Below are positions 29,090-36,133 of a stretch of 64,000 nucleotides of DNA, in pieces (within the stretch, counting starts at the first letter, position 1; each line of letters begins with the position of its first letter). This DNA comes from Muribaculaceae bacterium. Lineage in GTDB: Bacteria > Bacteroidota > Bacteroidia > Bacteroidales > Muribaculaceae. The position numbers and the translations under genes were made by a program. The notes under the pieces were generated by a model that was given only the letters and a program-made list of their open reading frames with translations, was not told the DNA's origin and did not search any database. The stretch lies in the NCBI GenBank assembly GCA_017557665.1, contig JAFYYI010000050.1:79254-143253 (forward strand). The letters run 5' to 3'.

Positions 29090-29121
29090 TTTGGCCATTT
29101 CAATAATTGGTTATAACTTTG
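29090..29121 (+). promoter_or_regulatory. Promoter of the DUF3244-like gene with spacer dyad
   Basis: TTTG (29090-29093), a 20-base spacer and TAACTTTG (29114-29121) match the consensus. The spacer carries the small dyad CAATAATTG (29101-29109). Directly after the predicted start, AATCTAAACATTC occurs twice (29129-29141 and 29151-29163). Confidence 0.7.
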
Positions 29122-29169
29122 CAACGTGAATCTAAACATTCTTTTGTAAAAATCTAAACATTCAGGATT

Positions 29170-29625
29170 ATGAAACGTATTTGTATTATCACTATACTGA
29201 CAGTCATCTGTGGCATGACCGCGATGGCTCAAAACAGGCCGGATATGGCTCACCAAAATACCGGCCGTGATCGTGGTGGCATTGTGATTATGAATGCACC
29301 AATTATCTCTTATGACGAGAATACCCAATTGCTGACCGTTACAAGGGATAATGTAAGTTACTTTGAGTTGACCATCACATCAGTGTCAACCCAGGAAATC
29401 GAACTACAGGAAGTGTATAACGGAACATCGGCAACGATCAACGTATCCTTCCTGACGAACAATGGAACCTATCAGATTGACTTTTTAGGTTCTGACGGAT
29501 TAAACTATTCGACCGAGTTTGTGAAAAGCTCCAGCTGGACCAACTCGTCGATCAGTTCCAAGACAGGATTATTCGATACGTCAGTTTTTGACAGTATTGA
29601 TCACGATAGATTACAAAGGAGATAA
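29170..29625 (+). CDS. Small secreted DUF3244-like protein
   Basis: This 151-residue protein has a cleavable signal peptide (MKRICIITILTVICGMTAMA) and a short beta-rich body. The order of strands, with VSYFELTI, NGTYQIDF and YSTEF, resembles the DUF3244 Ig-like family, though the match is weak. The Ser-rich, Arg-ending tail is unusual. It lies 202 bases after a TPR-membrane-HTH regulator and has its own promoter and terminator. The same regulator-plus-DUF3244 arrangement recurs at 39721-41976, which suggests it is a target or a ligand of the regulator. Function unknown. Confidence 0.8.
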   Translation: MKRICIITILTVICGMTAMAQNRPDMAHQNTGRDRGGIVIMNAPIISYDENTQLLTVTRDNVSYFELTITSVSTQEIELQEVYNGTSATINVSFLTNNGTYQIDFLGSDGLNYSTEFVKSSSWTNSSISSKTGLFDTSVFDSIDHDRLQRR

Positions 29626-29695
29626 GAGAAATGTTTAGATTTTAAATAATTAGGTATTCCTTAAATTGAGAGAAACACACATCATCCAAACTGCT

Positions 29696-29729
29696 GCCCG
29701 CCGTGATTTTGGCGGGCGGTTGTTTTTTA
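29696..29729 (+). terminator. Terminator after the DUF3244-like gene
   Basis: GCCCGCC (29696-29702) pairs with GGCGGGC (29711-29717) around an 8-base loop, followed by GGTTGTTTTTT. Confidence 0.85.
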
Positions 29730-29811
29730 TGGCATTTCTGTTGCCCTCACTAGTTATTGCTTTTTTGCCAAAATTCACATTCGTTATCACACCTATATGA
29801 AAAATAATGGT

Positions 29812-29819
29812 TACTTTTG
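29812..29819 (+). promoter_or_regulatory. Probable -7 box of the pdxJ operon
   Basis: TACTTTTG fits the TAnnTTTG consensus, 67 bases before the pdxJ start codon. No clear TTTG lies at the -33 distance. Confidence 0.45.
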
Positions 29820-29886
29820 CAAGTTGTAATGCGGCATAGCGTCAGCCCATGCTGACAACCACTAGACAAACACAAATCGATAGCAG

Positions 29887-30600
29887 ATGATTAACCTGAG
29901 TGTAAACGTCAACAAGATAGCAACACTGCGCAACGCCAGGGGCGGAAATGTTCCAGACGTGTTGCGCGTGGCAATGGATTGTGAACGATTTGGTGCCAAC
30001 GGCATCACCGTTCACCCTCGTCCCGACGAGCGGCACATTCGCCGCAGCGACGTCTTTGCATTGCGCCCGCTGGTGCGCACCGAGTTTAACATTGAAGGAT
30101 ATCCCAGCGAGCAGTTCCTGGATCTGGTGCTGGCAGTGCGTCCTACACAGGTAACCCTCGTTCCTGACGCCCCCGATGCCCTCACTTCTTCGGCGGGATT
30201 GGAGATTGAGCCAAACATGGAGTTCCTCACCGGTGTCGTCGACAGGATGAAGGAAGCAGGCATACGCACTAGCCTCTTTGTGGGCACCGACGTGGATAAT
30301 ATCCGTGCAGCGGCACGCACTGGCGCCGACCGTGTGGAACTGTACACGGGTCCTTTTGCCGAGGAGTTTGACGCTGACCCTGAACGTGCTGTGGCTCCTT
30401 TTGCCGCTGCAGCTGCTGCCGCCCACAGTGTGGGATTGGGACTCAATGCTGGCCATGACTTGAGCCTGCACAACCTTGAGTTCTTCCAGCAGCACGTGCC
30501 TTACCTGATGGAAGTGTCCATCGGACATGCCCTCATCAGTGACGCCCTTTATCTGGGACTTGAGGCCACCATCAAGGCTTATAAGGACTGCCTAAAATAA
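29887..30600 (+). CDS. pdxJ: Pyridoxine 5'-phosphate synthase
   Basis: This TIM-barrel enzyme condenses 1-deoxyxylulose 5-phosphate and 3-amino-2-oxopropyl phosphate to pyridoxine 5'-phosphate (DXP-dependent vitamin B6 route). It has 237 residues with [37 protein letters not shown] and the phosphate-binding [11 protein letters not shown]. It heads a cluster with exbB, exbD and tonB, an order seen in many Bacteroidales, although no functional link is evident. Confidence 0.97.
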   Translation: MINLSVNVNKIATLRNARGGNVPDVLRVAMDCERFGANGITVHPRPDERHIRRSDVFALRPLVRTEFNIEGYPSEQFLDLVLAVRPTQVTLVPDAPDALTSSAGLEIEPNMEFLTGVVDRMKEAGIRTSLFVGTDVDNIRAAARTGADRVELYTGPFAEEFDADPERAVAPFAAAAAAAHSVGLGLNAGHDLSLHNLEFFQQHVPYLMEVSIGHALISDALYLGLEATIKAYKDCLK

Positions 30601-30667
30601 AAACAGTCTTTTCACGTTAGAGAAATAATAGCAATAACCAAAAAAATAACGAATAGATTCATCAATT

Positions 30668-31459
30668 ATGCCAACCCTCAACATGATTCTTGCATTACTG
30701 CCTGCCGATTCGATGCAGCAGACGATAAACAACGTACAAGACTCTATTGATACTGTTGCTCAGGTACTTACAGATACCGCCGCTGCCGTAGCCGCTGCTG
30801 CTGCACCGGCTGCTGCACAGACCGAGCCTGTTGTCAGGGAATTGTCGGTATGGGATCTCACCAAGGCTGGTGGCCCACTCATGATTGTGCTGGCTGTGCT
30901 GGCCATCGTGAGCATCTACATCTTCTTTGAGCGACTTTTCGCCATCAACCGTGCCAACCGTCAGGACCGCACCTTCATGGACCGCATCAAGGACCTTATC
31001 CACCGCGGTGAAGTGGATCAGGCTCAAAAGCTCTGCGAGGATACCAATACCCCCTATTCTCGCATGATTGAAAAGGGCGTGTCCCGCATCGGTCGACCCA
31101 TGAACGACGTGCTCGTTTCCATCGAGAACGTGGGCAACATGGAGATTGCCAAGCTTGAGAAGGGCTTCAACTGGCTGGCAACCACCGCTGCAGGTGCTCC
31201 CATGATCGGTTTCTTGGGAACGGTGCTTGGTATGGTAAAGGCCTTCTTCCAGATTGCCAGCGCTGGCAATAACAGCAGCGTGAGCATCATCGCCGGCGGT
31301 ATCTATCAGGCTCTGGTAACCACCGTTGCCGGTCTGATTGTGGGTATTGTTGCCCTGTTTGCCTACAACTACCTCACCTCGCGTGTTAACAAGGTGATGA
31401 ACAAGCTGGAGGGCAAGACAATGGAATTTATGGACCTGCTCAACGAGCCGGCCAAGTAA
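30668..31459 (+). CDS. exbB: MotA/TolQ/ExbB proton-channel protein
   Basis: This inner-membrane protein is part of the ExbB-ExbD-TonB motor that uses the proton gradient to drive TonB-dependent receptors such as the SusC proteins here. It has 263 residues: an Ala-rich periplasmic start, a first membrane segment (GPLMIVLAVLAIVSIYIFF), a cytoplasmic loop (LATTAAGAPMIGFLGTVLGMVKAF, the signature of the family) and a C-terminal pair of membrane helices (TTVAGLIVGIVALFAYNYL). exbD follows after 84 bases that hold a heptad repeat. Confidence 0.95.
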   Translation: MPTLNMILALLPADSMQQTINNVQDSIDTVAQVLTDTAAAVAAAAAPAAAQTEPVVRELSVWDLTKAGGPLMIVLAVLAIVSIYIFFERLFAINRANRQDRTFMDRIKDLIHRGEVDQAQKLCEDTNTPYSRMIEKGVSRIGRPMNDVLVSIENVGNMEIAKLEKGFNWLATTAAGAPMIGFLGTVLGMVKAFFQIASAGNNSSVSIIAGGIYQALVTTVAGLIVGIVALFAYNYLTSRVNKVMNKLEGKTMEFMDLLNEPAK

Positions 31460-31463
31460 TTAT

Positions 31464-31495
31464 TTAGGTTTTAGGTATTAGGCTTTAGGCGTTAG
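31464..31495. repeat. Telomere-like heptad repeat (TTAGGTT)
   Basis: There are four to five units of about 7 bases of the type TTAGGTT/TTAGGCT in the exbB-exbD gap. The 32 bases match the reverse complement of 46433-46464 at 30 positions. Confidence 0.7.
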
Positions 31496-31543
31496 TTTGA
31501 CGACGTTAATACTAAGACTTACAACTTAAAACTAGAATAGATT

Positions 31544-32047
31544 ATGGCACTCAAGAGACAACATAACACCTTGTCGATGTTCAGCATGGCATCGATGACA
31601 GACATCATCTTCCTGCTGCTCATCTTCTTTATGGTCACATCGACGTTTGTCTTTCCGTCGGCGCTTGAGGTGAACTTGCCGCAGAGCAGCGAGCAGACAG
31701 CCATCAAGCCCTCGACGCGCATCTATGTTGACAAGGACCTCAACATGTATGCCACTCAGACGTCCGATGCTGGCGAGAGCGACCTTCTGCCCATAGCTCC
31801 CGAGCAGCTCGAGGGTTTCATGCAGGCCCTCAAGATGGGTAATCCTAACGAGTTTGTCGCTGTCTATGCCGATGAGGAAGTGAACTACGGCAAGATTGTC
31901 GAGATTCTTGACAAGGGCTCGAAGCAGGGCGTGAAAATCGTCCTTGCCACCAAGCCCACCGAGGCCTCGTTTGGCCCCAATAATGCCGATGAGCCCGTTG
32001 ACGAGGCCCAAACCAGTGTCGACGAGCCTGTCCCCGTCAACCCGTAA
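31544..32047 (+). CDS. exbD: ExbD/TolR-type biopolymer transport protein
   Basis: This 167-residue protein has one N-terminal membrane segment. MASMTDIIFLLLIFFMVTS carries the Asp that is needed for proton flow in the family, and the periplasmic part (VYADEEVNYGKIVEILD, GVKIVLATKP) is typical. It pairs with the ExbB upstream and with the TonB-like protein 12 bases downstream. Confidence 0.95.
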   Translation: MALKRQHNTLSMFSMASMTDIIFLLLIFFMVTSTFVFPSALEVNLPQSSEQTAIKPSTRIYVDKDLNMYATQTSDAGESDLLPIAPEQLEGFMQALKMGNPNEFVAVYADEEVNYGKIVEILDKGSKQGVKIVLATKPTEASFGPNNADEPVDEAQTSVDEPVPVNP

Positions 32048-32059
32048 TGCATCATCACG

Positions 32060-32944
32060 ATGGAAGAAGATCGCCGCAAAAATAGCCTTTGGGCGCTGTT
32101 GCTCACCCTGCTTATCACGGTGGGCACGATGGCGTTGCTGCTGAGCTTCTCGCTGCGCTACGAGCAGTCCTATCCGCCCGACTTCACGCATCTGACCCAA
32201 GACTCCATCTTGTTTGGCGGTGATTACGTGATGTTGGGAAATACCATTGAGGACGTCCAGAACGACCTGATGGACCAGGAATCCTCCGATCCCAGCGCTT
32301 CACCCGAAGAGGGTGATGATCCTGATATCGATGCCGATGACATGGAAGATGCAGGAGAAGCTAACCAGAAGACTCCGCCACTGGTAACCCAGAAGGCTGA
32401 ATCGCCCCACAAAGTGAAAGAGCAGCCCAAGGAGACGCAACCCAAGAAGTCAGGCCCGACCAAGGTGAATGACAAGCAGGTTGAAAAGCCTAAGGCCAAG
32501 GACAAGAAGGCTGAGGCCCAAGAGACCAAGTCCAAAAACACTAACGAGCAGAAGCCCTCGACGAGCAGTGCCACCGACAACAAGGTGAAGAACGCCTTCG
32601 GGAAAGGCAACGGCAAGGGTGGGGGACAGCAGGGCTCAACAGGCAACTCCAGCCAGGGCGTGCTGGCCGGCAAACCCGGCATCAGCGGACTGGTGGGTTA
32701 CACCCTCGACTACTGGGCCAAACCTAACCCCAACAGTAAGTGGTCAGGACGCGTCGTGGTGCGTGTCACTGTCAATCCTCGCGGCCAGGTCACCAAGGCG
32801 ACTGCCGTGAGTGCGACGGGTGACCTCGCATCACATCCCGAGGTGCGCCGCGCCTGTGAGCAGGCGGCCTTGCAGTCCCGTTTCTCGGTTCCCAAGAACA
32901 CGATGACCGAGGGCATCGGCACCGTCACCTACATCTGGCATTAA
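32060..32944 (+). CDS. tonB: TonB-family energy-transducing protein
   Basis: This 294-residue protein has an N-terminal membrane anchor (LWALLLTLLITVGTMALLLSF), a long Lys/Pro/Glu-rich spacer (about 80-190) and a C-terminal TonB domain (about 205-294: WSGRVVVRVTVNPRGQVTKA, ACEQAALQSRF, GIGTVTYIW). The spacer would span the periplasm to contact plug domains of the SusC receptors. It completes the pdxJ-exbB-exbD-tonB cluster. Confidence 0.92.
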   Translation: MEEDRRKNSLWALLLTLLITVGTMALLLSFSLRYEQSYPPDFTHLTQDSILFGGDYVMLGNTIEDVQNDLMDQESSDPSASPEEGDDPDIDADDMEDAGEANQKTPPLVTQKAESPHKVKEQPKETQPKKSGPTKVNDKQVEKPKAKDKKAEAQETKSKNTNEQKPSTSSATDNKVKNAFGKGNGKGGGQQGSTGNSSQGVLAGKPGISGLVGYTLDYWAKPNPNSKWSGRVVVRVTVNPRGQVTKATAVSATGDLASHPEVRRACEQAALQSRFSVPKNTMTEGIGTVTYIWH

Positions 32945-33031
32945 AGTGTGCCACTCACATCATGAGCCGTCCCTATTGCTACTGCTATAGGGGCGGTTCA
33001 TTGATACATTCCAATAGATGGCTGAAATTAT

Positions 33032-33062
33032 TTTGTGGTACAATCCTGTATGATTATCTTTG
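33032..33062 (+). promoter_or_regulatory. Promoter of the LytS/LytTR pair
   Basis: TTTG (33032-33035), a 19-base spacer and TATCTTTG (33055-33062). This fixes the kinase start at the ATG at 33091 rather than further upstream. Confidence 0.75.
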
Positions 33063-33090
33063 CTTGGCAATAACTAAAAGTATTACGCCC

Positions 33091-34197
33091 ATGAGCAATT
33101 ACTTCAAGCAGACCAAACAAGAGACAATCATCTACACTATCGTGTGGATTCTCATCTTCTTGGCTCCACTTGCTGAATTTCTCGTTAATTATGACCCCAA
33201 GCACCCGATTTGGATTAAAAACGGGTTGCTGGACACATGGGCCCACCTGCTGTTTTTCTTTATTGTTTTCATTATCCACAACCACTTCTTGGCTCCCATC
33301 CTACTGACACAGAAGAAGGTGACCAGGTACTTTGTTTGTTGCATTCTTGTTATTGCGCTGTTCCAGACAGCTCAATGTGTGCATAAGCCTCATCACGGTC
33401 CACAAGGTCCTCATTCAGTGAGTGCCGTTGAGATGGAGCCGCCTCCTCCTGAGGGCCGGCCTCCCATCGACAGACACGACATCACCATGTTCATTCTTGT
33501 CATCATGATGCTGGGTGCCAATTTGGGCGTAAAGTATTATTTCCAATGCGAGGAAGAGAAGAAATACCTTGCAAAGCTCAAGGAGCAAAGCCTCAAGCAG
33601 GAATTGGACTACCTGCGCTACCAGATTAATCCTCATTTCATCATGAACACGCTCAACAACATCCATGCGCTGGTGGACATTGACCCCGACCAAGCCAAGG
33701 ACAGCATTGTTGACATTTCGAGGATGATGCGCTACCTGCTCTATGAGAGCGACAAACACTATGTGCCCCTGAATACGGCCATTGAATTTCTGAAGAAGTA
33801 CCTGAACCTGATGAAGTTGCGATATACCGACCAGGTAACAGTCAACCTTGACGTGCCCGAGGCTTGTCCCGAGGCCATTGTGATTGCTCCGTTGGTGTTT
33901 ATTCCGTTTGTGGAGAACGCCTTCAAGCATGGCGTGGCCTATGATAAGCCGTCAACCATCGATATCGACATCGAGGAGAAAGGCAATCGTCTGCTGTTTC
34001 ATTGCCGCAATACCAAGAACAATGTCAAGCACGAGTACGGCGGCGTGGGCCTCAACAATGTGACGAAGCGCTTGGAACTCATCTACGGTTCCGACTACTC
34101 ACTCGATATCATCGACGGCGAGGATACCTATGACGTGTTGCTCAATCTGCCCCCACGGAAACCTGAGGATTTCAGTCAAAATAACACCAAGCAATAA
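33091..34197 (+). CDS. LytS/YehU-type membrane sensor histidine kinase
   Basis: This 368-residue protein has an N-terminal membrane domain of about four segments (TIVWILIFLAPLAEFLV, LLFFFIVFIIHNHFLA, YFVCCILVIALFQTAQC, ITMFILVIMMLGANLGV), a His- and Pro-rich loop (HKPHHGPQGPH, MEPPPPEGRPP) and a His-kinase domain: NPHFIMNTLNNIHAL with the phospho-acceptor His, IPFVENAFKHGV (N box) and GGVGLNNV (G box). The response regulator follows 12 bases downstream. The His-rich loop could bind metal, which is a guess. A longer frame from 32962 is excluded by the promoter position. Confidence 0.92.
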   Translation: MSNYFKQTKQETIIYTIVWILIFLAPLAEFLVNYDPKHPIWIKNGLLDTWAHLLFFFIVFIIHNHFLAPILLTQKKVTRYFVCCILVIALFQTAQCVHKPHHGPQGPHSVSAVEMEPPPPEGRPPIDRHDITMFILVIMMLGANLGVKYYFQCEEEKKYLAKLKEQSLKQELDYLRYQINPHFIMNTLNNIHALVDIDPDQAKDSIVDISRMMRYLLYESDKHYVPLNTAIEFLKKYLNLMKLRYTDQVTVNLDVPEACPEAIVIAPLVFIPFVENAFKHGVAYDKPSTIDIDIEEKGNRLLFHCRNTKNNVKHEYGGVGLNNVTKRLELIYGSDYSLDIIDGEDTYDVLLNLPPRKPEDFSQNNTKQ

Positions 34198-34209
34198 AGA
34201 AGAAACGCT

Positions 34210-34953
34210 ATGATTAAATGTATTGCCATTGACGATGAACCCTTGGCACTCAAGAAGTTGGTGGCCTATATCAAGAAGGTCCCTTATCTCGAACTTGTCG
34301 CCGAGTGTCACAGTGCTGTCGAGGCTCAGCAGGTTGTGGAACAACAACCGGTCGATGCCATGTTTCTCGACATCCACATGCCCGACTTGAACGGTATTGA
34401 TTTTGCAAAATCAATGAATCAGGATCATAGCAAAGGGCCGGTGATGGTCTTTACCACGGCCTACAGTGAGTATGCCATCGAGGGCTACAAGGCCAATGCG
34501 GTGGGCTACTTGCTCAAGCCCTATAGCTTTGAGGAGTTTGAGGCTGCGGCCCAGAAGGTGAAGGACATCTGCGAAATCCGTCAGCAGGCAGCCAGTGAGG
34601 TCACCGCCCAAGTCGATGACGACGGCATCATCTATGTCAAGAGCGATTACAAGATTGTGCGCATCGATATTGCTCAGATTATCTACATCGAGGCCATGAG
34701 CGAGTACTTGAGGATTTCCTGCGAGGGTCGCACAAGCCCTGTTGTCGTGCTGCTGAGCATGAAGAAAATCGAGGAGCATCTGCCTTCCAATAAGTTCATG
34801 CGCATCCACCGTTCGTTCATTATCAACCTGGACAAGATTGTCGAGGTCAAGAAAAACCACGTCGTGCTGGATGGAGATGTCTCCATGCCCGTCGGCGATA
34901 ACTACAAGGAGGCTTTCAACAACTACCTCAACAAGAAGATTTTGACTAAGTAA
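34210..34953 (+). CDS. LytTR-family response regulator
   Basis: This 247-residue partner of the LytS-type kinase has a receiver domain with AIDDEPLA, the phospho-acceptor Asp in MFLDIHMPDLNG, TTAYSEYAIEGY and the conserved Lys in GYLLKPYSFEEF. The C-terminal LytTR DNA-binding domain (about 135-245) has IIYIEAMSEYLRI and FMRIHRSFIINLDKI. Targets are unknown; LytTR regulators bind pairs of direct repeats. Confidence 0.95.
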   Translation: MIKCIAIDDEPLALKKLVAYIKKVPYLELVAECHSAVEAQQVVEQQPVDAMFLDIHMPDLNGIDFAKSMNQDHSKGPVMVFTTAYSEYAIEGYKANAVGYLLKPYSFEEFEAAAQKVKDICEIRQQAASEVTAQVDDDGIIYVKSDYKIVRIDIAQIIYIEAMSEYLRISCEGRTSPVVVLLSMKKIEEHLPSNKFMRIHRSFIINLDKIVEVKKNHVVLDGDVSMPVGDNYKEAFNNYLNKKILTK

Positions 34954-34979
34954 TAATAGTATTTTTCTCATAGCTTTTC

Positions 34980-35017
34980 GGGTGACCTACGCGTGATGCG
35001 TTACAGTCACCCTTTTT
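34980..35017 (+). terminator. Terminator after the LytTR gene
   Basis: GGGTGAC (34980-34986) pairs with GTCACCC (35006-35012), followed by five T residues. Confidence 0.85.
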
Positions 35018-35074
35018 ATTGACATCATAGCTATGGCCGCTCACAAAGTCAAATAAAGTAAGCAGGCCTACGGG

Positions 35075-35165
35075 GGCAGGTTGAAAGGAGGCAGGTCGAG
35101 AGGGACAGGTTGAAAGGAGCAGATTAGAAAGGATAGGTCAAAGGGAGTAGGTCGAAAGGGAGCAG
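35075..35165. repeat. Purine-rich tandem repeat, about 15-base unit
   Basis: About six to seven degenerate units of GGCAGGTTGAAAGGA / GTAGGTCGAAAGGGA run directly into the left arm of the REP element. The unit ends (CAGGTCGAA) match the start of that arm, so the tract may have grown from it. Confidence 0.65.
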
Positions 35166-35292
35166 GTCGAAGACCTGCACAAGGCCAGCAGGCCTTGACT
35201 TGATGCAACCCCAGGGCGCACAGGCCGAAGGCCTCGTGTGGCCTGGGGACACAGTCGCACAGCGAAACGGGCCCCGAAGGGGGCCACTCCCA
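35162..35292. repeat. Left REP-like arm
   Basis: This arm is GC-rich with nested hairpins, including CGCACAGGC-CGAA-GGCCT at 35217-35233, and is the inverted counterpart of 35808-35943. Confidence 0.75.
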
Positions 35293-35360
35293 TCGGCCAA
35301 TATACCACTTGGCTCTTCCACGTTTTTATAGTATCTTTGTCATCACAAAACCGATGAACC

Positions 35361-35807
35361 ATGAGTGCAGTCACAGCTATCTACCATATTGTCATTAATA
35401 CATACAGGCGTGAGATGACCTTGCCCCTCACTTCGTGCGACCAGTTATACCGCTATATTTCACGCGTTGTGCAAAATTCACAATCGACAATTTTTGCCAT
35501 CAATGGCATTGAGAATCACATCCATCTGTTGATTAACCTCCATCCATCAGTGCGTTTATCTGACCTTGTGCGCGACATTAAATTATCAACAAGTCAATGG
35601 ATTAAACAGAATCCTGACTCATTCCCGCAATTTGCAGGTTGGGGAAAGGAGTATGGAGCCTTCACCTACGCACTGCGCGACAAGGAAATGGTAGCCAATT
35701 ACATCCAAAATCAACGCACACACCATCAGCGGGAGACCTTTGAAGACGAGTACCGAAAACACCTGCAGAATGCCGGAATAGAATGGAATGATTATCGTCT
35801 GACGTGA
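35361..35807 (+). CDS. REP-associated tyrosine transposase (IS200/IS605 Y1 family)
   Basis: This 148-residue single-strand DNA transposase has the HUH motif as H53-I-H55 in GIENHIHLLINLH and the nucleophilic Tyr114 in VANYIQNQRTHH, followed by the TFEDEY block usual in Bacteroidetes members. Length and motifs are complete, so it is probably active or recently so. A TATCTTTG promoter box lies at 35332-35339. No TnpB or IscB gene accompanies it, and the flanking arms are REP-like, which favours a RAYT over an IS200 element. Confidence 0.92.
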   Translation: MSAVTAIYHIVINTYRREMTLPLTSCDQLYRYISRVVQNSQSTIFAINGIENHIHLLINLHPSVRLSDLVRDIKLSTSQWIKQNPDSFPQFAGWGKEYGAFTYALRDKEMVANYIQNQRTHHQRETFEDEYRKHLQNAGIEWNDYRLT

Positions 35808-35943
35808 TTGGCCCCCTTCGGGGCCCGCTTGATCGTTACCTCCTTTCCCCAGGCCACACAGACCTTCGGCCTGTGCGCCCTGGGGTTAATACAAGTCAAG
35901 GCCTACTGGCCTTGTGCAGGCCTATGGCCTGCAACGTCGAAGG
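35808..35943. repeat. Right REP-like arm
   Basis: The inverted copy of 35162-35292 starts directly after the transposase stop codon. It differs mainly in one short spacer (TTAATACAAGTC versus TTGCATCAAGTC on the same strand) and in the segment next to the gene. Confidence 0.75.
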
Positions 35944-36088
35944 ATTGCCTACATATTGTTGCGATAGACATGAAATGACATGTCAGGTGATGTGAAAACG
36001 GGCCATTACAAGTGCATCAAGAGAAGTGTGACCGCTTGGCCCCGTGTCAAATTATCACCATGAGGTTGGTGGTTAGGAAAAAAAGATG

Positions 36089-36096
36089 TAACTTTG
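36089..36096 (+). promoter_or_regulatory. Probable -7 box of pheT
   Basis: TAACTTTG lies 37 bases before the pheT start codon, with only a weak GTTG at the -33 distance. Confidence 0.5.
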
Positions 36097-36133
36097 CACG
36101 TTTTTAAGCGATTATAAATTTCTTTCAAGACAT

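Larger units (their letters stand above)
35162..35943 (+). mobile_element. REPtron: RAYT transposase gene between inverted REP-like arms
   Basis: A left arm (35162-35292) and a right arm (35808-35943) are imperfect inverted copies of each other and flank one transposase gene. Each arm has the same sequence of hairpins: AAGGCC/GGCCTT, a longer CCCCAGG...CCTGGGG stem closed by CGAA, and GGCCCC/GGGGCC next to the gene. This is the architecture of a REP-associated tyrosine transposase unit. I see no target duplication that marks exact ends. Confidence 0.8.

Noticed and set aside
35075..35165. A CRISPR array
   Set aside because: Units are about 15 bases, adjacent and degenerate, without unique spacers; no cas genes are present.
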